Below, piece after piece: positions 7,488-16,780 of a DNA stretch of 64,000 bases. The stretch is from Deltaproteobacteria bacterium. Its GTDB lineage: Bacteria; Desulfobacterota; Binatia; Binatales; Binataceae. The notes below the pieces were generated by a model that was given only the letters and a program-made list of their open reading frames with translations, searched no databases and was not told the DNA's origin. The stretch's first letter is position 1, and each line of letters starts with the position of its first letter. The DNA lies in the NCBI GenBank assembly GCA_021801125.1, contig JAJYYI010000023.1:28109-92108 (forward strand), read 5' to 3'. A program made the translations under genes and the position numbers.

Positions 7488-9821
7488 GTGGCTAAAAATC
7501 TCATAATCGTCGAGTCGCCAGCCAAAGCAAAAACGCTCAAACGTTTCCTGGGTTCGAACTTTCAGGTTGCTCCTTCGGTAGGTCATGTGATGGACCTGCC
7601 AAAGAGTCAGCTAGGCGTGGATATCGATCACGACTTCAAGCCCGAGTATCACGTCATACCTGGCAAGGCCAAGGTGATCACGGACATCAAGAAGGCCGCT
7701 TCCGGCAAAGAGCGCGTCTATTTGGCAACTGACCCTGACCGGGAGGGTGAGGCGATCGCCTGGCATATCGCGGAAAAGTTAGATCTCCCTGCGGAGAAGC
7801 TGGGCCGTGTTCTCCTGCACGAGATTACCGCTGCGGCGGTAAAGGAAGCTGTGGCCAACCCAACCACGCTCAATCATCATCTCTACGAGGCGCAGCAGGC
7901 GCGCCGCGTGCTCGACCGTCTAGTCGGCTATCAGATAAGCCCGCTTTTATGGGAAAAGGTCAAGCGCGGACTCAGCGCCGGACGCGTGCAGTCGGTCGCC
8001 TTGCGCATCGTTGTCGAGCGCGAACGCGAACGCGAGGCGTTCCGTGCCGAGGAGTACTGGACTGTTGACGCAACGCTGGAGGCACAAGACCCGCCACTGT
8101 TCAAAGCCGGCCTATACAGTTTTCGCGGTCAGCGAATCGACAACAAGGATTACAAGCTCAGCCGCGACGTGGCCTATTCGGTCGTCGAGTCGTGCCGCGA
8201 CGCCGTCTTTCAGGTACAGAGCGTCGATAGCAAGGAGGTCCGGCGGAATCCGGCACCGCCATTTATCACTTCGCGGCTGCAACAAGAAGCTGCCCGCAAG
8301 CTGCGCTTCTCGCCGTCGCGCACCATGAAGATCGCGCAGCGCCTTTACGAAGGTGTCGGGTTAGGCGATGAGGGACCGACCGGCTTGATCACGTATATGC
8401 GCACTGACTCGCCGCGCGTGTCCGAGCAAGCCCTCGAATCGGTGCGGGAGTATATCGGGCAGCGCTACGGCGCGCGTTATCTGCCCGAGAAGCCCAATAT
8501 TTACCGTGCCGCTAAGTCGGCGCAGGAGGCTCACGAAGCAATCCGGCCGACGTCGGTTGCGCGCGACCCGGAATCGGTCGCTCCCTACCTCGAGCGCGAC
8601 GAGTTGGCGCTCTATACACTTATCTTCAACCGCTTCGTGGCAAGCCAGATGCGTCCGGCGGTCTACGATCGTACTGTGGCCGATATCGCGGCTGAGCAAG
8701 CGATCTTTCGCGCGACCGGCCAGGTGTTGAAGTTCGACGGGTTTGTGCGTGCCTATACCGAGGGTCAAGACGACGGCGAAAACGGCGCCGCCGCGAAAAA
8801 GTCCGACGCCGATGAGCGTTTGCCGGCACTTGCCCCAGGCGACACTTTAAAACTGCTCGAGCTTGCGCCGGAACAGCACTTCACCCAGCCGCCACCGCGG
8901 TTTACGCAGGCAACATTGATCAAGGAGCTTGAAGAAAAGGGAATCGGCAGGCCTTCCACCTACGCCAGCATCATGACGAGCATCCTCGACCGCTCTTACG
9001 TCGAAGAGGATGAAAGCAAGCGGCTGCATCCCACCACCTTGGGCAGGACCGTCAGCGATCTTCTCATTGGTTCGTTCCCGGATATTATCGAGACTTCGTT
9101 TACCGCTTCGCTCGAAGAAAAGCTCGACCAGGTCGAGGAAGGCCGGGAGAACTGGGTCGAGATTCTGCGTCGTTTCTACGGCCCATTCTCCAAGCGCCTG
9201 GGCGACGCGAAGAAAAAGATGCCCAACATCAAGCGCGCCGGCCTCAAGACCGACATCAAGTGCGAGGTCGACGGCGGCGAAATGGTGATCAAGTGGGGAC
9301 GCAACGGCGAGTTTCTCGCCTGCGCAAACTACCCCAAGTGCCGCAACACCAAACAGTTCGTCCGCGATGATCAGGGGAACGTCGTCGTGTCGCAAGAAGA
9401 AAAAGCGCCCGAGCTAAGCCAGGAGGTATGCGACAAGTGCGGCAAGCCCATGGTGCTAAGGCGCTCGCGGTTCGGCGCTTTTCTTGGTTGCAGCGGTTAT
9501 CCCGAATGTGACGGGATCAAAAAGCTGGGCTCAAAGCCGCTCGATATCGGCGTCAAGTGTCCTGAATGCGGCGAGGGCAATCTGCTTCAGCGCCGCAGCC
9601 GACGCCAGAAGCTTTTTTACGGATGCAGCCGTTACCCCGCCTGCAAATTCGCGAGTTGGGACAAGCCAGTCGCCCAGCGATGCCCGACGTGCGGCGCTGC
9701 GTACCTGGTCGAAAAGCCGCAGAAGGACGGCGCCTTGGTTATCGCTTGCGCGCAGCAGGGTTGCGGTTACAAGACGCGCGTCGAAGGCGCGCCAAGCGTT
9801 TCTGCCAACCCGGCTGTCTAG
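7488..9821 (+). CDS. topA: DNA topoisomerase I
   Basis: This 777-residue type IA topoisomerase relaxes negative supercoils. The TOPRIM domain begins at once (IIVESPAKAKT; metal-binding DPDREGEAIAWHI). The catalytic Tyr is in GLITYMRTDSPRV, at about residue 303. The C-terminus carries a series of zinc-ribbon repeats (CANYPKCRNT; CDKCGKP...GCSGYPEC; CPECGEG...GCSRYPAC; CPTCGAA...), from about 590 to 765. The start is GTG at 7488, giving the standard MAKNLIIVES N-terminus, with GGAGG 14 bases upstream. Confidence 0.97.
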   Translation: MAKNLIIVESPAKAKTLKRFLGSNFQVAPSVGHVMDLPKSQLGVDIDHDFKPEYHVIPGKAKVITDIKKAASGKERVYLATDPDREGEAIAWHIAEKLDLPAEKLGRVLLHEITAAAVKEAVANPTTLNHHLYEAQQARRVLDRLVGYQISPLLWEKVKRGLSAGRVQSVALRIVVEREREREAFRAEEYWTVDATLEAQDPPLFKAGLYSFRGQRIDNKDYKLSRDVAYSVVESCRDAVFQVQSVDSKEVRRNPAPPFITSRLQQEAARKLRFSPSRTMKIAQRLYEGVGLGDEGPTGLITYMRTDSPRVSEQALESVREYIGQRYGARYLPEKPNIYRAAKSAQEAHEAIRPTSVARDPESVAPYLERDELALYTLIFNRFVASQMRPAVYDRTVADIAAEQAIFRATGQVLKFDGFVRAYTEGQDDGENGAAAKKSDADERLPALAPGDTLKLLELAPEQHFTQPPPRFTQATLIKELEEKGIGRPSTYASIMTSILDRSYVEEDESKRLHPTTLGRTVSDLLIGSFPDIIETSFTASLEEKLDQVEEGRENWVEILRRFYGPFSKRLGDAKKKMPNIKRAGLKTDIKCEVDGGEMVIKWGRNGEFLACANYPKCRNTKQFVRDDQGNVVVSQEEKAPELSQEVCDKCGKPMVLRRSRFGAFLGCSGYPECDGIKKLGSKPLDIGVKCPECGEGNLLQRRSRRQKLFYGCSRYPACKFASWDKPVAQRCPTCGAAYLVEKPQKDGALVIACAQQGCGYKTRVEGAPSVSANPAV

Positions 9822-9887
9822 CTCGATACCCAACGAGCCCAACCCTTGATGATCGAGGAAAATTGCTCCTGAGTGCACAGTTGTGAG

Positions 9888-11228
9888 ATGGGTGAGAGTT
9901 CGGTCAACGTAATCGGCGCCGGTCTTGCCGGAAGCGAGGCCGCCTTCCAGCTTGCCCGCCGCGGCATCCGGGTCAGGCTGTTCGAGATGCGCCCGCAGCG
10001 CATGACCGAAGCCCATCGCAGCGGCCTTTTCGCCGAACTGGTGTGTTCGAACTCCCTGCGCAACGCTTCTACCGAAACCGCGGTTGGGGTGCTCAAAGAA
10101 GAGATGCGCCGGCTGGGGTCCTTGGTCATCTCGATCGCGGACCGGACCAGTGTACCCGCTGGCGCGGCCCTGGCCGTTGACCGTGAACTCTTCGCGGGTG
10201 AAATCACTCGCGTGCTGAGCAGCCATCCGATGGTAGAGGTAATCCAGGAGGAGGTCAGCACGCTGCCCGAGGGAATAACGATCGTCGCCACGGGACCGCT
10301 CACCAGCTGCGCATTGGCGGCCGAATTGTCCAAGGTCGCCGGTCCTCGCCGGCTCTACTTTTACGATGCGATAGCGCCGATCGTGACCGCCGAATCGATT
10401 GACATGAACGTCGCCTTTCGGGCTTCGCGTTACGGCAAAGGGAGCGACGACTACATCAACTGCCCGCTAACGACGGCGCAGTACGAGGCATTCGTCGACG
10501 CTCTTCTATCGGCGCAGACCGTGCCCTTCCATCCTTTCGAGCGGCCGGTTTATTTCGAGGGCTGTATGCCGATCGAGGAGCTTGCGCGCCGCGGCCGCAT
10601 GACGTTGGCGTTTGGACCGATGCGCCCGGTGGGTTTGGTCAACCCTCGCGGCCAATCAGCGCCGGCGGCAGTTGTTCAGTTGCGCCAGGACGATCGCGAG
10701 GGGCGGCTGTACAACATGGTAGGCTTTCAAACCAAGATGACGCACCCGGAACAGCGCCGCGTGCTGCGCATGATCCCAGGCCTCGAAAAAGTCGAATTCG
10801 TTCGCTTCGGTTCGCTCCATCGCAACACCTTCATCGACTCGCCGAACCTGCTCGAGCCAACCCTGTGCCTGCGCGCCCGTCGGGAGCTTTTCATCGCCGG
10901 GCAAATAATCGGAGTCGAGGGCTACGTTGAATCAGCCGCCAGCGGCTTGCTCGCGGGAGTTAACGCCGCGCGCCTGCTCCGCGGCCAGGAGATGGTCGCG
11001 CCGCCGTTCGAAACCGCGCTCGGCTCCCTTATCGCGTACGTTACCGACGCTGGCCGGCGCGATTTCCAACCAATGAACGCGAATCACGGCTTGATGCCCG
11101 AGCTTAAGCCGCGAGTTCGGGGCCGGCAGAAGAAACAGATGATGGGAATTCGCGCGCTGGCGACGCTAGACCGATGGATTGACGCCCACGGTCTTCAACC
11201 GGCCGATAGAGAGCGGCTGCGTGCCTGA
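9888..11228 (+). CDS. trmFO: FAD/folate-dependent tRNA U54 methyltransferase TrmFO
   Basis: TrmFO makes 5-methyluridine at position 54 of tRNA using methylenetetrahydrofolate and FADH2, replacing the SAM-dependent TrmA of enterobacteria. The N-terminus has the dinucleotide-binding motif [20 protein letters not shown], then [12 protein letters not shown] and [10 protein letters not shown] second conserved Cys lies in [15 protein letters not shown]. The C-terminus has [20 protein letters not shown], typical of the GidA/TrmFO superfamily. I prefer ATG 9888 to an upstream GTG at 9873. It follows topA by about 66 bases, a gene order (dprA-topA-trmFO) shared with Firmicutes and some deltaproteobacteria. 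Confidence 0.95.
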   Translation: MGESSVNVIGAGLAGSEAAFQLARRGIRVRLFEMRPQRMTEAHRSGLFAELVCSNSLRNASTETAVGVLKEEMRRLGSLVISIADRTSVPAGAALAVDRELFAGEITRVLSSHPMVEVIQEEVSTLPEGITIVATGPLTSCALAAELSKVAGPRRLYFYDAIAPIVTAESIDMNVAFRASRYGKGSDDYINCPLTTAQYEAFVDALLSAQTVPFHPFERPVYFEGCMPIEELARRGRMTLAFGPMRPVGLVNPRGQSAPAAVVQLRQDDREGRLYNMVGFQTKMTHPEQRRVLRMIPGLEKVEFVRFGSLHRNTFIDSPNLLEPTLCLRARRELFIAGQIIGVEGYVESAASGLLAGVNAARLLRGQEMVAPPFETALGSLIAYVTDAGRRDFQPMNANHGLMPELKPRVRGRQKKQMMGIRALATLDRWIDAHGLQPADRERLRA

Positions 11229-11372
11229 GCGGGGAGGCGCGCATCGAGGATCGCAGGCTTGCGCGCGCACGCTTGCGCGCGTAAAGCTGACAGCGGCGGC
11301 ACTAGCGATCGGCTCGCGTGAAGCCAGGCGGCGTGGCTCTGCCACTCTGATACGGTCCAGGTGCGTGCAAAA

Positions 11373-12299
11373 ATGAAACTCGGCGCGCTCGATGTCGGAA
11401 CCAATACCGTCTTGATGCTGGTCGTGGACTGCGCCGACGGCGGTCAGCCGAAGACGCTTGCCGAACTCACGCGCATCACGCGCCTCGGACGCGGCGTGGA
11501 CCGCACGGGTCATCTCGACCCCGGCTCCGCCGCGCGCACGCTGGAGGCGATTACTGAATTCGCCGCCCGAGCACGTGAACTCGGCGCGGAGCGGATCGTA
11601 ACCGCGGCGACGAGCGCCTTGCGCGACGCTCACGACGGCGCGGCGTTCATCGCGCGAGTCAAAGACGAGGCGGGAATCGAGTTGGAGATCATCTCGGGCG
11701 AAGTCGAAGCGCAGCTTTCATACCTTGCCTCGGTGCGCGGGCTGAACCTGGACCTCTCAACGGATCTGCTGATTATCGACATCGGAGGCGGCTCGACCGA
11801 GCTCATCGCGGCCAGCGCTGGAACCCCGCTTAAGCTCGTGAGCCTCGAGATAGGTTCCGTGAGACTCACCGAGCGCTTCATCAGGCACGATCCGCCTTCG
11901 GCCGATGAAAACCGCGAGATGGAGCGCGCGGTCGACGAGATGTTGGGTTCCCTCGACTGGCAGTTTCGCCCCACTCTTGCGGTCGGAATCGCGGGAACCG
12001 TGACCACGTTGGGTGCGATCGCGCTCAACCTTGAGCACTACGATCACGCGGCAGTCCATGGGGCGCAACTGGAGCGCTGTCGCGTTTTGGAGGTGCTGGA
12101 GCGGCTGCGCGCGCTGAATCTCGAACAGCGAAAAGCCTTGCCAGCTATGTTGCCGGAGCGGGCGGATGTAATCATCGCGGGCGTTACGATCCTCGACCGC
12201 CTCTTGGCTCACTTCGCCGTTGAGCGCCTCGTCGTCAGCGATCAAGGAGTCCGCTGGGGGTTGATCTGGCGTGAGCTAGAGCGCTCGCGTTCGTCCTGA
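11373..12299 (+). CDS. Ppx/GppA phosphatase family protein
   Basis: Counting from ATG 11373 the protein has 308 residues. It belongs to the ASKHA-fold exopolyphosphatase/guanosine pentaphosphate phosphatase family: LGALDVGTNTVLMLVVD (phosphate 1), ITAATSALRDA-like segment, SGEVEAQLSYLASV, and IIDIGGGSTELI (phosphate 2), then GIAGTVTTLGAIAL (adenosine/phosphate motif). It is a short single-domain form without the C-terminal HD-like domain of E. coli Ppx (about 500 residues). The substrate, polyphosphate or pppGpp, cannot be told from sequence alone. Confidence 0.9.
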   Translation: MKLGALDVGTNTVLMLVVDCADGGQPKTLAELTRITRLGRGVDRTGHLDPGSAARTLEAITEFAARARELGAERIVTAATSALRDAHDGAAFIARVKDEAGIELEIISGEVEAQLSYLASVRGLNLDLSTDLLIIDIGGGSTELIAASAGTPLKLVSLEIGSVRLTERFIRHDPPSADENREMERAVDEMLGSLDWQFRPTLAVGIAGTVTTLGAIALNLEHYDHAAVHGAQLERCRVLEVLERLRALNLEQRKALPAMLPERADVIIAGVTILDRLLAHFAVERLVVSDQGVRWGLIWRELERSRSS

Positions 12300-12408
12300 C
12301 GCCGCCTCTCGCCAGAGGCTGGACGCCCCGTTACGCGGCAAAAAGCGCGCAGGCGCGCGACGTCTGGGTCCGCTAATCCGCTTCCTAAAAAGAGAAGAGT
12401 CGACCGCG

Positions 12409-13905
12409 ATGGCCTCGACCAAAAACCCGAAATCGGTCGGGTTGACGCGCGATGAACGCCGGCCTATCGCGCTCGAGATAACGCTGGTCATTCTCGCGAT
12501 CGTATGGGGTGGCATCCTTCGTTTTGAACGGCTTGCCGCACGGGAAATGTCGGCTGACGAGGCCGCCTCGTGGGCGAGTGCGGCGGCGCCGAGCGTGAGA
12601 CTGGTGATTAGCCTGGGGACCCGACTCAACCCCGGCAAACTGCCGCTACACGATCTCGCTCTGCACGGCTGGATCGCGCTTTTCGGCGACGGCCTCTTCG
12701 CAATGCGCGCGCTCTCAGCGCTTTGCGGAGTAATCGCGATCCCCTTGGTCTACCTGGTCGCCAGGGAGCTTTGCCGAAACGGCCAAGGCGCGCGCAGCGA
12801 GGCCGCATTGGAGCATGCAGCCCTGGTGCCCGGCTTGGCCGCGCTGCTGTTTGCACTCAATCTCGTCGCGATCAAGTATTCGCGCGAAGCGCGAATGTAC
12901 CCGCTTCTCCTAACGGCAGAGCTAATCCAGGTCGTCCTATTCCTTCGCGCACTGCGCGTCCCTGGATTGGTGCTCTGGTGGTCGCTGGCATTTCTGACCG
13001 CGTTTTCGCTCGCCACCAACTTCAGCGCCGGATTTTTAGTTGCCGCGGAAGCGGTCTATCTATTGCTTCGTTCCTGGTTCGGCGAAAAGACGCCCGTTGC
13101 TCGCGAACCTCGACTGCGATACGTAGCGTTGTCGCTCGCCGCCGGTTTGCTTGTGTTACTGCCACTGGCCTGGGCAGCGTTCGGCACTGTGATCTACGCG
13201 GCTCGCACCGGCACCTGGGAATGGATCAAGAGGCCCGCGTTCTGGGAACCTCTATCTTTCTTCAACAAAGCCACAGGCACGTTTGCCTTTCCGATGCTCG
13301 CTTTTGTCGCCGCGCTCGGCGCGCTCGTGGCTGAACGATGGCGGCGAACCGAGGTTCAATTTCTGTTGATATGGATGTGGGCGCCGGTGTTGGTCATGTT
13401 CGCCTTCTCACTGACGTTAAGGCCGGTCTTTGTGGAGCGTTACGCGCTTTCGAGCTTCGTCCCGTTCTTTATTCTGGCCGCCCTGGGCATCGCGGCGATC
13501 AAGTCAGGCTCGACAAGGTTCCTGACAGCGGTATTATGCGTCGCGCTGTCGTTGGGACACGTCTACACTTACGGCCGTAAGCCCCATGAAGCTCAATGGC
13601 GCGAAGCAACAGTTTTGGCTCTCTCCTCTGCCCAGCCGGCCGCAAAGATCGCTGTCGCTCCCGCGTACGCGGTAAACGTCGCACGCTACTACGGGTCCGC
13701 CCGCGATAATTTCCACGCGATTGCGGATACGCGTCTCACGCCGGTCCCCTCTGAGAAGGACGCAGAGCGTGCGGATTTCGGCGCTACTGCCGTCCTGATT
13801 CTCGGCGAGCAGGGTATATCGGCTTCGGAGCGCGCGCGCTTGAGCACACTTTTCCCACACGTGTTGAGCCGCCTTCGCGGCGTCGAGGTACGCCTACGGC
13901 AATAG
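12409..13905 (+). CDS. GT39-like membrane glycosyltransferase
   Basis: This 498-residue polytopic membrane protein has about ten hydrophobic segments. After the first span comes an acidic pair in the first external loop (REMSADEAASWASA), as expected for the GT-C fold (PMT/ArnT-like) where an Asp/Glu near the N-terminus is catalytic, followed by GKLPLHDLALHGWIALFG. Such enzymes transfer sugars from polyprenyl-phosphate donors to lipid or protein on the outer face of the inner membrane. Donor and acceptor cannot be predicted. A second GT39 gene lies at 50.2 kb but shares no obvious close identity. Confidence 0.8.
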   Translation: MASTKNPKSVGLTRDERRPIALEITLVILAIVWGGILRFERLAAREMSADEAASWASAAAPSVRLVISLGTRLNPGKLPLHDLALHGWIALFGDGLFAMRALSALCGVIAIPLVYLVARELCRNGQGARSEAALEHAALVPGLAALLFALNLVAIKYSREARMYPLLLTAELIQVVLFLRALRVPGLVLWWSLAFLTAFSLATNFSAGFLVAAEAVYLLLRSWFGEKTPVAREPRLRYVALSLAAGLLVLLPLAWAAFGTVIYAARTGTWEWIKRPAFWEPLSFFNKATGTFAFPMLAFVAALGALVAERWRRTEVQFLLIWMWAPVLVMFAFSLTLRPVFVERYALSSFVPFFILAALGIAAIKSGSTRFLTAVLCVALSLGHVYTYGRKPHEAQWREATVLALSSAQPAAKIAVAPAYAVNVARYYGSARDNFHAIADTRLTPVPSEKDAERADFGATAVLILGEQGISASERARLSTLFPHVLSRLRGVEVRLRQ

Positions 13906-13988
13906 GCAAATCCGATCCGCCTAGGTTTTCTGCCGCCGGTCGCCCTGCGGAATTAGACTTCCAGAGCGAGACAGCGCCGGCTTGGGCC

Positions 13989-14375
13989 TCAAGCGCGGAG
14001 TCTGATTTTCGGTACGCGCCGGCGCGCACCGAAAAGCCGCGTGCGCAGCCCCAGGTTTTTCGGCTCGCGCCCAGCCGCACGAATTTGCTCCACGCATGCG
14101 CCGACTTCGTCACGCAGCCGCTCGAGGTCAATTCCCTCGCGCTGAGACCCCATGTCTTCCAGCGCAAATAGCGCCTGGGAGAGCAGATTGATCGGTCCCT
14201 GACGCAAGCCGCGCGCAAACCGCAGATGGAGCGCCGCAGCGATTCGATTCAGCGCAAGAAGCGTCTCCTTCGATTGTGCGTCGAATTCGCCCGCGGCCTG
14301 CTCGAAGCGCTCGCTCGCCGCGAAGTAATCACCGCGGTTGAAAAGCTCGATCGCTTCTTTGAGATGCGGATTCAT
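13989..14375 (-). CDS. DUF309 family protein
   Basis: This helical protein has 128 residues from ATG 14375. The N-terminus (NPHLKEAIELFNRGDYFAAS, then ERFEQAAGEF) matches the DUF309 pattern, in which a short amphipathic helical pair precedes LLALNRIAAALHLRFARG. The function of the family is unknown. Three more ATG/GTG options exist upstream, but the MNPHLKEA start fits the domain edge. It sits between a convergent GT39 gene and thyX, from which it is separated by about 85 bases. Confidence 0.7.
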   Translation of the reverse strand: MNPHLKEAIELFNRGDYFAASERFEQAAGEFDAQSKETLLALNRIAAALHLRFARGLRQGPINLLSQALFALEDMGSQREGIDLERLRDEVGACVEQIRAAGREPKNLGLRTRLFGARRRVPKIRLRA

Positions 14376-14459
14376 AGCGCTCTGCTGAGGCAAGGGCAAC
14401 GTCCACCGGACGCCTCACGCCCGCAGCCACCGAGCCCGAGGACTAGGCTGGACTCAAGG

Positions 14460-15269
14460 CTAGAGCTGCTCCTGCTCTTCAACCGCTCGGTACTCCTCGT
14501 CACTCAATGCGCGCGCCTTGGTCGAACCGTATCGGTCGTAAAGCTCGAAGAGACTCGATTTGTGCGGGCGCACCTTGCCGAGCGGGCATTTGCTCCAGTC
14601 CTCCAGCGATTCATCGCAATAGCCCATCCGGTTCTCTCCACACTTGGGCTGCAGCGAAAGGGCGAGTTCCGGCAACACGCGCTTTATTTCGCGGCGCATC
14701 GCCGCCGCCATCTTGCGGATCTCCCATTGCGCGCGCACGCACAACCGGACGTCGCAGATATGAAGCATCTCGGCGAAATTGACCATCAGATGAAAATTCG
14801 TTGGAGCAGCGTTGGGCAGCACGAAGCGTGCGTCCTCGGCGGGAAGCCCGGCCTCCAACGCTTTTGCATAAAGCTCCGAGCATCGGGCCATGAACTGCTC
14901 GAAGTCCCCCTCGAGCCCGGCGCGCCGCCAGGAGTCAGGCATCACGAAGGCGAGCCGTTGCCGATTAAATCTGACGTAGCGCTGGCTTTGCTGCTCGAAG
15001 CTGATGCCCACGCGATGGCGCACTAACTGATGGGACAACGAGCGCGAGACGTTCGCTATCGCGAACCAGAAAACCACCTGCTCAAGCGGCGAGGTATGGC
15101 CCGTCTTGAGCCTTTCGGTAATGAACTCGCGAATTTTTTTCTGTTCGACCTTTCCGCTGTTAATCTTGTTCCAGATTTGTATCGGCGTGTCGGACGAGTA
15201 ACAGGTGCGAAAAGCTGCGTACAGCTTTTCCAAAGGCGCGCTCGCGTAATCGACGAGTTTTACTTCCAT
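14460..15269 (-). CDS. thyX: flavin-dependent thymidylate synthase ThyX
   Basis: The 269-residue enzyme makes dTMP from dUMP with FAD, NADPH and methylenetetrahydrofolate. The ThyX signature is at about residues 84-98: RHRVGISFEQQSQRY, with RHR followed by eight residues and Ser, the longer form of the RHR-x7-8-S motif. NAAPTNFHLMVNFAEMLHIC is typical of the C-terminal half. A Cys-rich tail (LQPKCGENRMGYCDE ... KCPLG) is also seen in many relatives. No thyA is in the window. It stands before DUF309 on the minus strand and is divergent from pyrD. Confidence 0.96.
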   Translation of the reverse strand: MEVKLVDYASAPLEKLYAAFRTCYSSDTPIQIWNKINSGKVEQKKIREFITERLKTGHTSPLEQVVFWFAIANVSRSLSHQLVRHRVGISFEQQSQRYVRFNRQRLAFVMPDSWRRAGLEGDFEQFMARCSELYAKALEAGLPAEDARFVLPNAAPTNFHLMVNFAEMLHICDVRLCVRAQWEIRKMAAAMRREIKRVLPELALSLQPKCGENRMGYCDESLEDWSKCPLGKVRPHKSSLFELYDRYGSTKARALSDEEYRAVEEQEQL

Positions 15270-15457
15270 CGCTGCCGGAAACCTTTAACCTATCATCTTG
15301 ATTGTAGCCGGCAAGCGCTCAGGCGGCCACGTTGGCGCGGCGCGCAAAGGCGATCACCGTCGCGCGCATCGCCGCATCATTTCGCGCCCAGGCGGGATAA
15401 CCCGTTCCTGGAGACCAGCGGCGCTTGAGGCCGGCCGATGCGGAGCATGAGTCTTCC

Positions 15458-16669
15458 ATGAGTCGCTGTGTAGACCAACTTTATCGGCGCGTGCTTCGTC
15501 CCCTGATGTTTCGGCTCGAACCCGAGAGCGCGCACGCGCTCGCGCTGGCGGCGTTGAGCTTGTTGCCGGCTCCTCGCGGCTCGGCCGACCCGCCCGAGCT
15601 TGCGCAAAGCGTCTGGGGGCTTGAGCTTCGCAACCCGATCGGCCTTGCCGCCGGCATGGACAAGGACGCCCGCGCGGTGAGCGGATGGGAGTGGCTCGGC
15701 TTTGGCTTCGTCGAGCTGGGCACGGTCACGCCGAGGCCCCAGGCCGGCAACGCGCGCCCGCGCCTATGGCGGCTCGTAGAGGAACAGGCGTTAATCAACC
15801 GATTAGGTTTCCCGAGCGCCGGGATGGAGGTCGTGGCGCGCCGCGTGGCGCGAATACGCGCACGCGGCGCGCGAATTCGCCTCGGGATCAGCCTGGGACC
15901 CAATAAGACGACGTCGAAAGAGGATGTACCGAGGGACTTTCAAACGTTAATCGCACGCATGGCGGCGCTCGCCGACTTCATTGTGGTCAACGTGAGTTCA
16001 CCCAACACACCCGGCTTGCGCGAGTTCCAGGCCGCGCAGGAGATGCGAAGCCTGCTAGCGACGATATTGGCGGCTCGGTCGGCGGCGCTGAGCGGAGGCT
16101 CGACGCCAACCATACCGGTATCTGGGCCGCCGGCAAGCTCGGTTCAGCCAACCGCGTCCGCGTCGTCGGCCGTGTCGGACGCGACACGTCTTGAGGCCCC
16201 AGCAGCCAGCACGCAACATCTTCCTGATCGCCCCATCTGTCCGCTGCTGGTCAAGCTTGCGCCGAACCTCGAGCAGGGCGCGCTTGAGCAAACGTGCGAC
16301 GTGCTCCTCGAACTGGGCGTCGACGGCGTTGTAGCATGCAATACGACCACGGCTCGCGACGCACTCCGCCGCGGCGACGTTCCCGAGGGCGGTCTCAGCG
16401 GACAGCCGCTTAAGCTGCGCGCGCGCGAAATGATTCGCGCGATCTATCGTCATAGCCAGGGGCGGCTGCCGATCGTCGGCGTGGGCGGCATCGGCAGCGT
16501 CGCTGACGCCTATGCGCATATTGCAGCCGGCGCAAGCCTGGTTGAGCTTTACACGGCGCTGGTCTTCGAAGGGCCAGCTTTGGTCGCGCGGATCAAAGGC
16601 GAGTTATGCGCCCTTTTGCGGCGCGACGGATTCAAATCGATCGCCGAAGTTGTGGGGTCGCAAGCGTAG
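15458..16669 (+). CDS. pyrD: dihydroorotate dehydrogenase (quinone), class 2, with low-complexity insert
   Basis: PyrD oxidises dihydroorotate to orotate with FMN and passes electrons to quinone at the membrane. From ATG 15458 the protein has 403 residues; class 2 enzymes are usually about 340-360. It has the N-terminal membrane-association helices, NPIGLAAGMDKDARAV, VTPRPQAGNARPRLWRL, NRLGFPSAGM, the class 2 catalytic Ser in VNVSSPNTPGLR, and a C-terminal GVGGIGSVADAYAHIAAGAS. The extra length comes from an Ala/Ser/Pro/Thr-rich insert at about residues 208-257 (bases 16079-16228), between the helix after the active-site loop and the strand CPLLVKLAPNL. An upstream TTG at 15425 is the alternative start. 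Confidence 0.93.
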   Translation: MSRCVDQLYRRVLRPLMFRLEPESAHALALAALSLLPAPRGSADPPELAQSVWGLELRNPIGLAAGMDKDARAVSGWEWLGFGFVELGTVTPRPQAGNARPRLWRLVEEQALINRLGFPSAGMEVVARRVARIRARGARIRLGISLGPNKTTSKEDVPRDFQTLIARMAALADFIVVNVSSPNTPGLREFQAAQEMRSLLATILAARSAALSGGSTPTIPVSGPPASSVQPTASASSAVSDATRLEAPAASTQHLPDRPICPLLVKLAPNLEQGALEQTCDVLLELGVDGVVACNTTTARDALRRGDVPEGGLSGQPLKLRAREMIRAIYRHSQGRLPIVGVGGIGSVADAYAHIAAGASLVELYTALVFEGPALVARIKGELCALLRRDGFKSIAEVVGSQA

Positions 16670-16780
16670 CGCGCCAAGCTTCGGAAGTCCCACGAGACGC
16701 AACGCAGTAACTTCGTTGGTGATACTTCATGCGCAGCGTGAGTCAGGGTACGCTCTACCCTCTATAATTCGAGGTGTCGT

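Noticed and set aside
12723-13334. 203-residue frame inside the GT39 gene
   Set aside because: It is an overlapping alternative frame of a clear membrane protein gene.
14460-15269. RHR-x8-S spacing in ThyX as a novelty
   Set aside because: The family motif is known to allow seven or eight residues.
16763-16768. TATAAT before the inositol monophosphatase gene
   Set aside because: Its start point would fall within the Shine-Dalgarno, so it cannot give a normal leader; kept only as a remark.
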